Shown: positions 27,892 to 28,316 of the stretch, one piece after another | How the letters are laid out: each line of letters starts with the position of its first letter | How positions within the stretch are numbered: position 1 is the stretch's first letter | DNA from: Lingula anatina | Lineage: Eukaryota; Brachiopoda; Lingulata; Lingulida; Lingulidae | Assembly (NCBI RefSeq): GCF_001039355.2 | Contig: NW_019774369.1 | Span: 287,077-315,392, forward strand | Direction: 5' to 3' | DNA: 28,316 nucleotides | The notes under the pieces: model-generated | Told to the model about the DNA's origin: nothing | Database searches by the model: none | Seen by the model: only the letters and a program-made list of their open reading frames with translations | Translations under genes and position numbers: made by a program

Positions 27892-28316
27892 ACCTCCCCC
27901 AGGTACCATGAATGCAGATTATTTTCAATTTCAGTTTTGACAGAAACTGTTGCTCTGGTTATCAATTACTATACTTGTAGAGCACTGCACTGTTTGCCCA
28001 GCACCCTTAAATTTGGCCTCCTAGCCACTAGAATGTGAAATAAATGTCCCAAAGTACAAATGGCCTCAACAATATCACCAACTTAAAGTATTGACAACAT
28101 TTTTTTCTCTTTTGGTCAAGTGCTTGTCCCTGGTGCTGGAGGATACCTTTCAGGGGCAGTACTAATTTTTTCCAAACCAGTATTACTATATTGGTACTGA
28201 ACTGCAACTACACCATGTACAGTACTGTCTAAAACATTCCTTGGGAACAATATTGACTATGATCTATAAAGGTAAGGCAGTGGAAAACTGCCACACAAAT
28301 ACTCACCCTCATTTTT
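27892..28316. other. Right edge, no recognised gene
   Basis: Low-complexity flank, then mixed sequence without exon signals that can be supported. It could be intron or UTR of a gene to the right. Confidence 0.4.

Overview
The window looks like animal nuclear DNA, most likely from a marine invertebrate and possibly a mollusc or other lophotrochozoan. It is AT-rich and has GT-AG introns up to several kb, eukaryotic tRNA genes with internal A/B boxes and T-run terminators, many microsatellites, several MITE-like elements, and a word that recurs often (ACATGTA). No bacterial, viral or CRISPR features are visible. The taxon is an impression, not a result.

Left part (1-8.2 kb). A minus-strand gene starts near 8.1 kb. 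Its first coding exon (8103 to 7864) encodes an 80-residue N-terminus with one strong membrane segment. A phase-matched second exon lies at 840 to 764, and the rest is outside the window. The intervening 7-kb intron holds three tRNA-Asp(GTC) genes with partly duplicated flanks, a hAT-like MITE and a composite CT/CA/GA microsatellite.

Middle and right part (11-24.2 kb). A plus-strand gene encodes a Shisa-like/STMC6 single-pass membrane adaptor. Five consecutive exons (16171-16351, 21472-21590, 22070-22138, 22814-22922, 23392-24067) join in frame. They give a six-cysteine ectodomain, a transmembrane helix, a juxtamembrane cysteine cluster, a PPPY motif, a long Ser/Thr/Pro-rich tail with repeated TSP units, and a C-terminus (VTCL) that fits a class I PDZ ligand. 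The first coding exon is unresolved. A phase-compatible exon at 11476-11518 gives no signal peptide. A second exon at 12989-13043 has an excellent signal-peptide sequence and the correct phase but carries an in-frame TAA as its last codon. A tRNA-Glu(CTC) gene lies at 14070-14141, downstream of a pair of perfect CRE sites with a TATA box.

Right end (24.2-28.3 kb). No gene is supported. This part holds a G-rich minisatellite, a 148-bp near-perfect hairpin, a Harbinger-like MITE flanked by TAA, another inverted-repeat element and simple repeats.

No wholly new system is evident. The items most worth a second look are the first-exon conflict of the Shisa-like gene, its combination of cytoplasmic ligand motifs, the long hairpin, and the intronic tRNA-Asp duplication.
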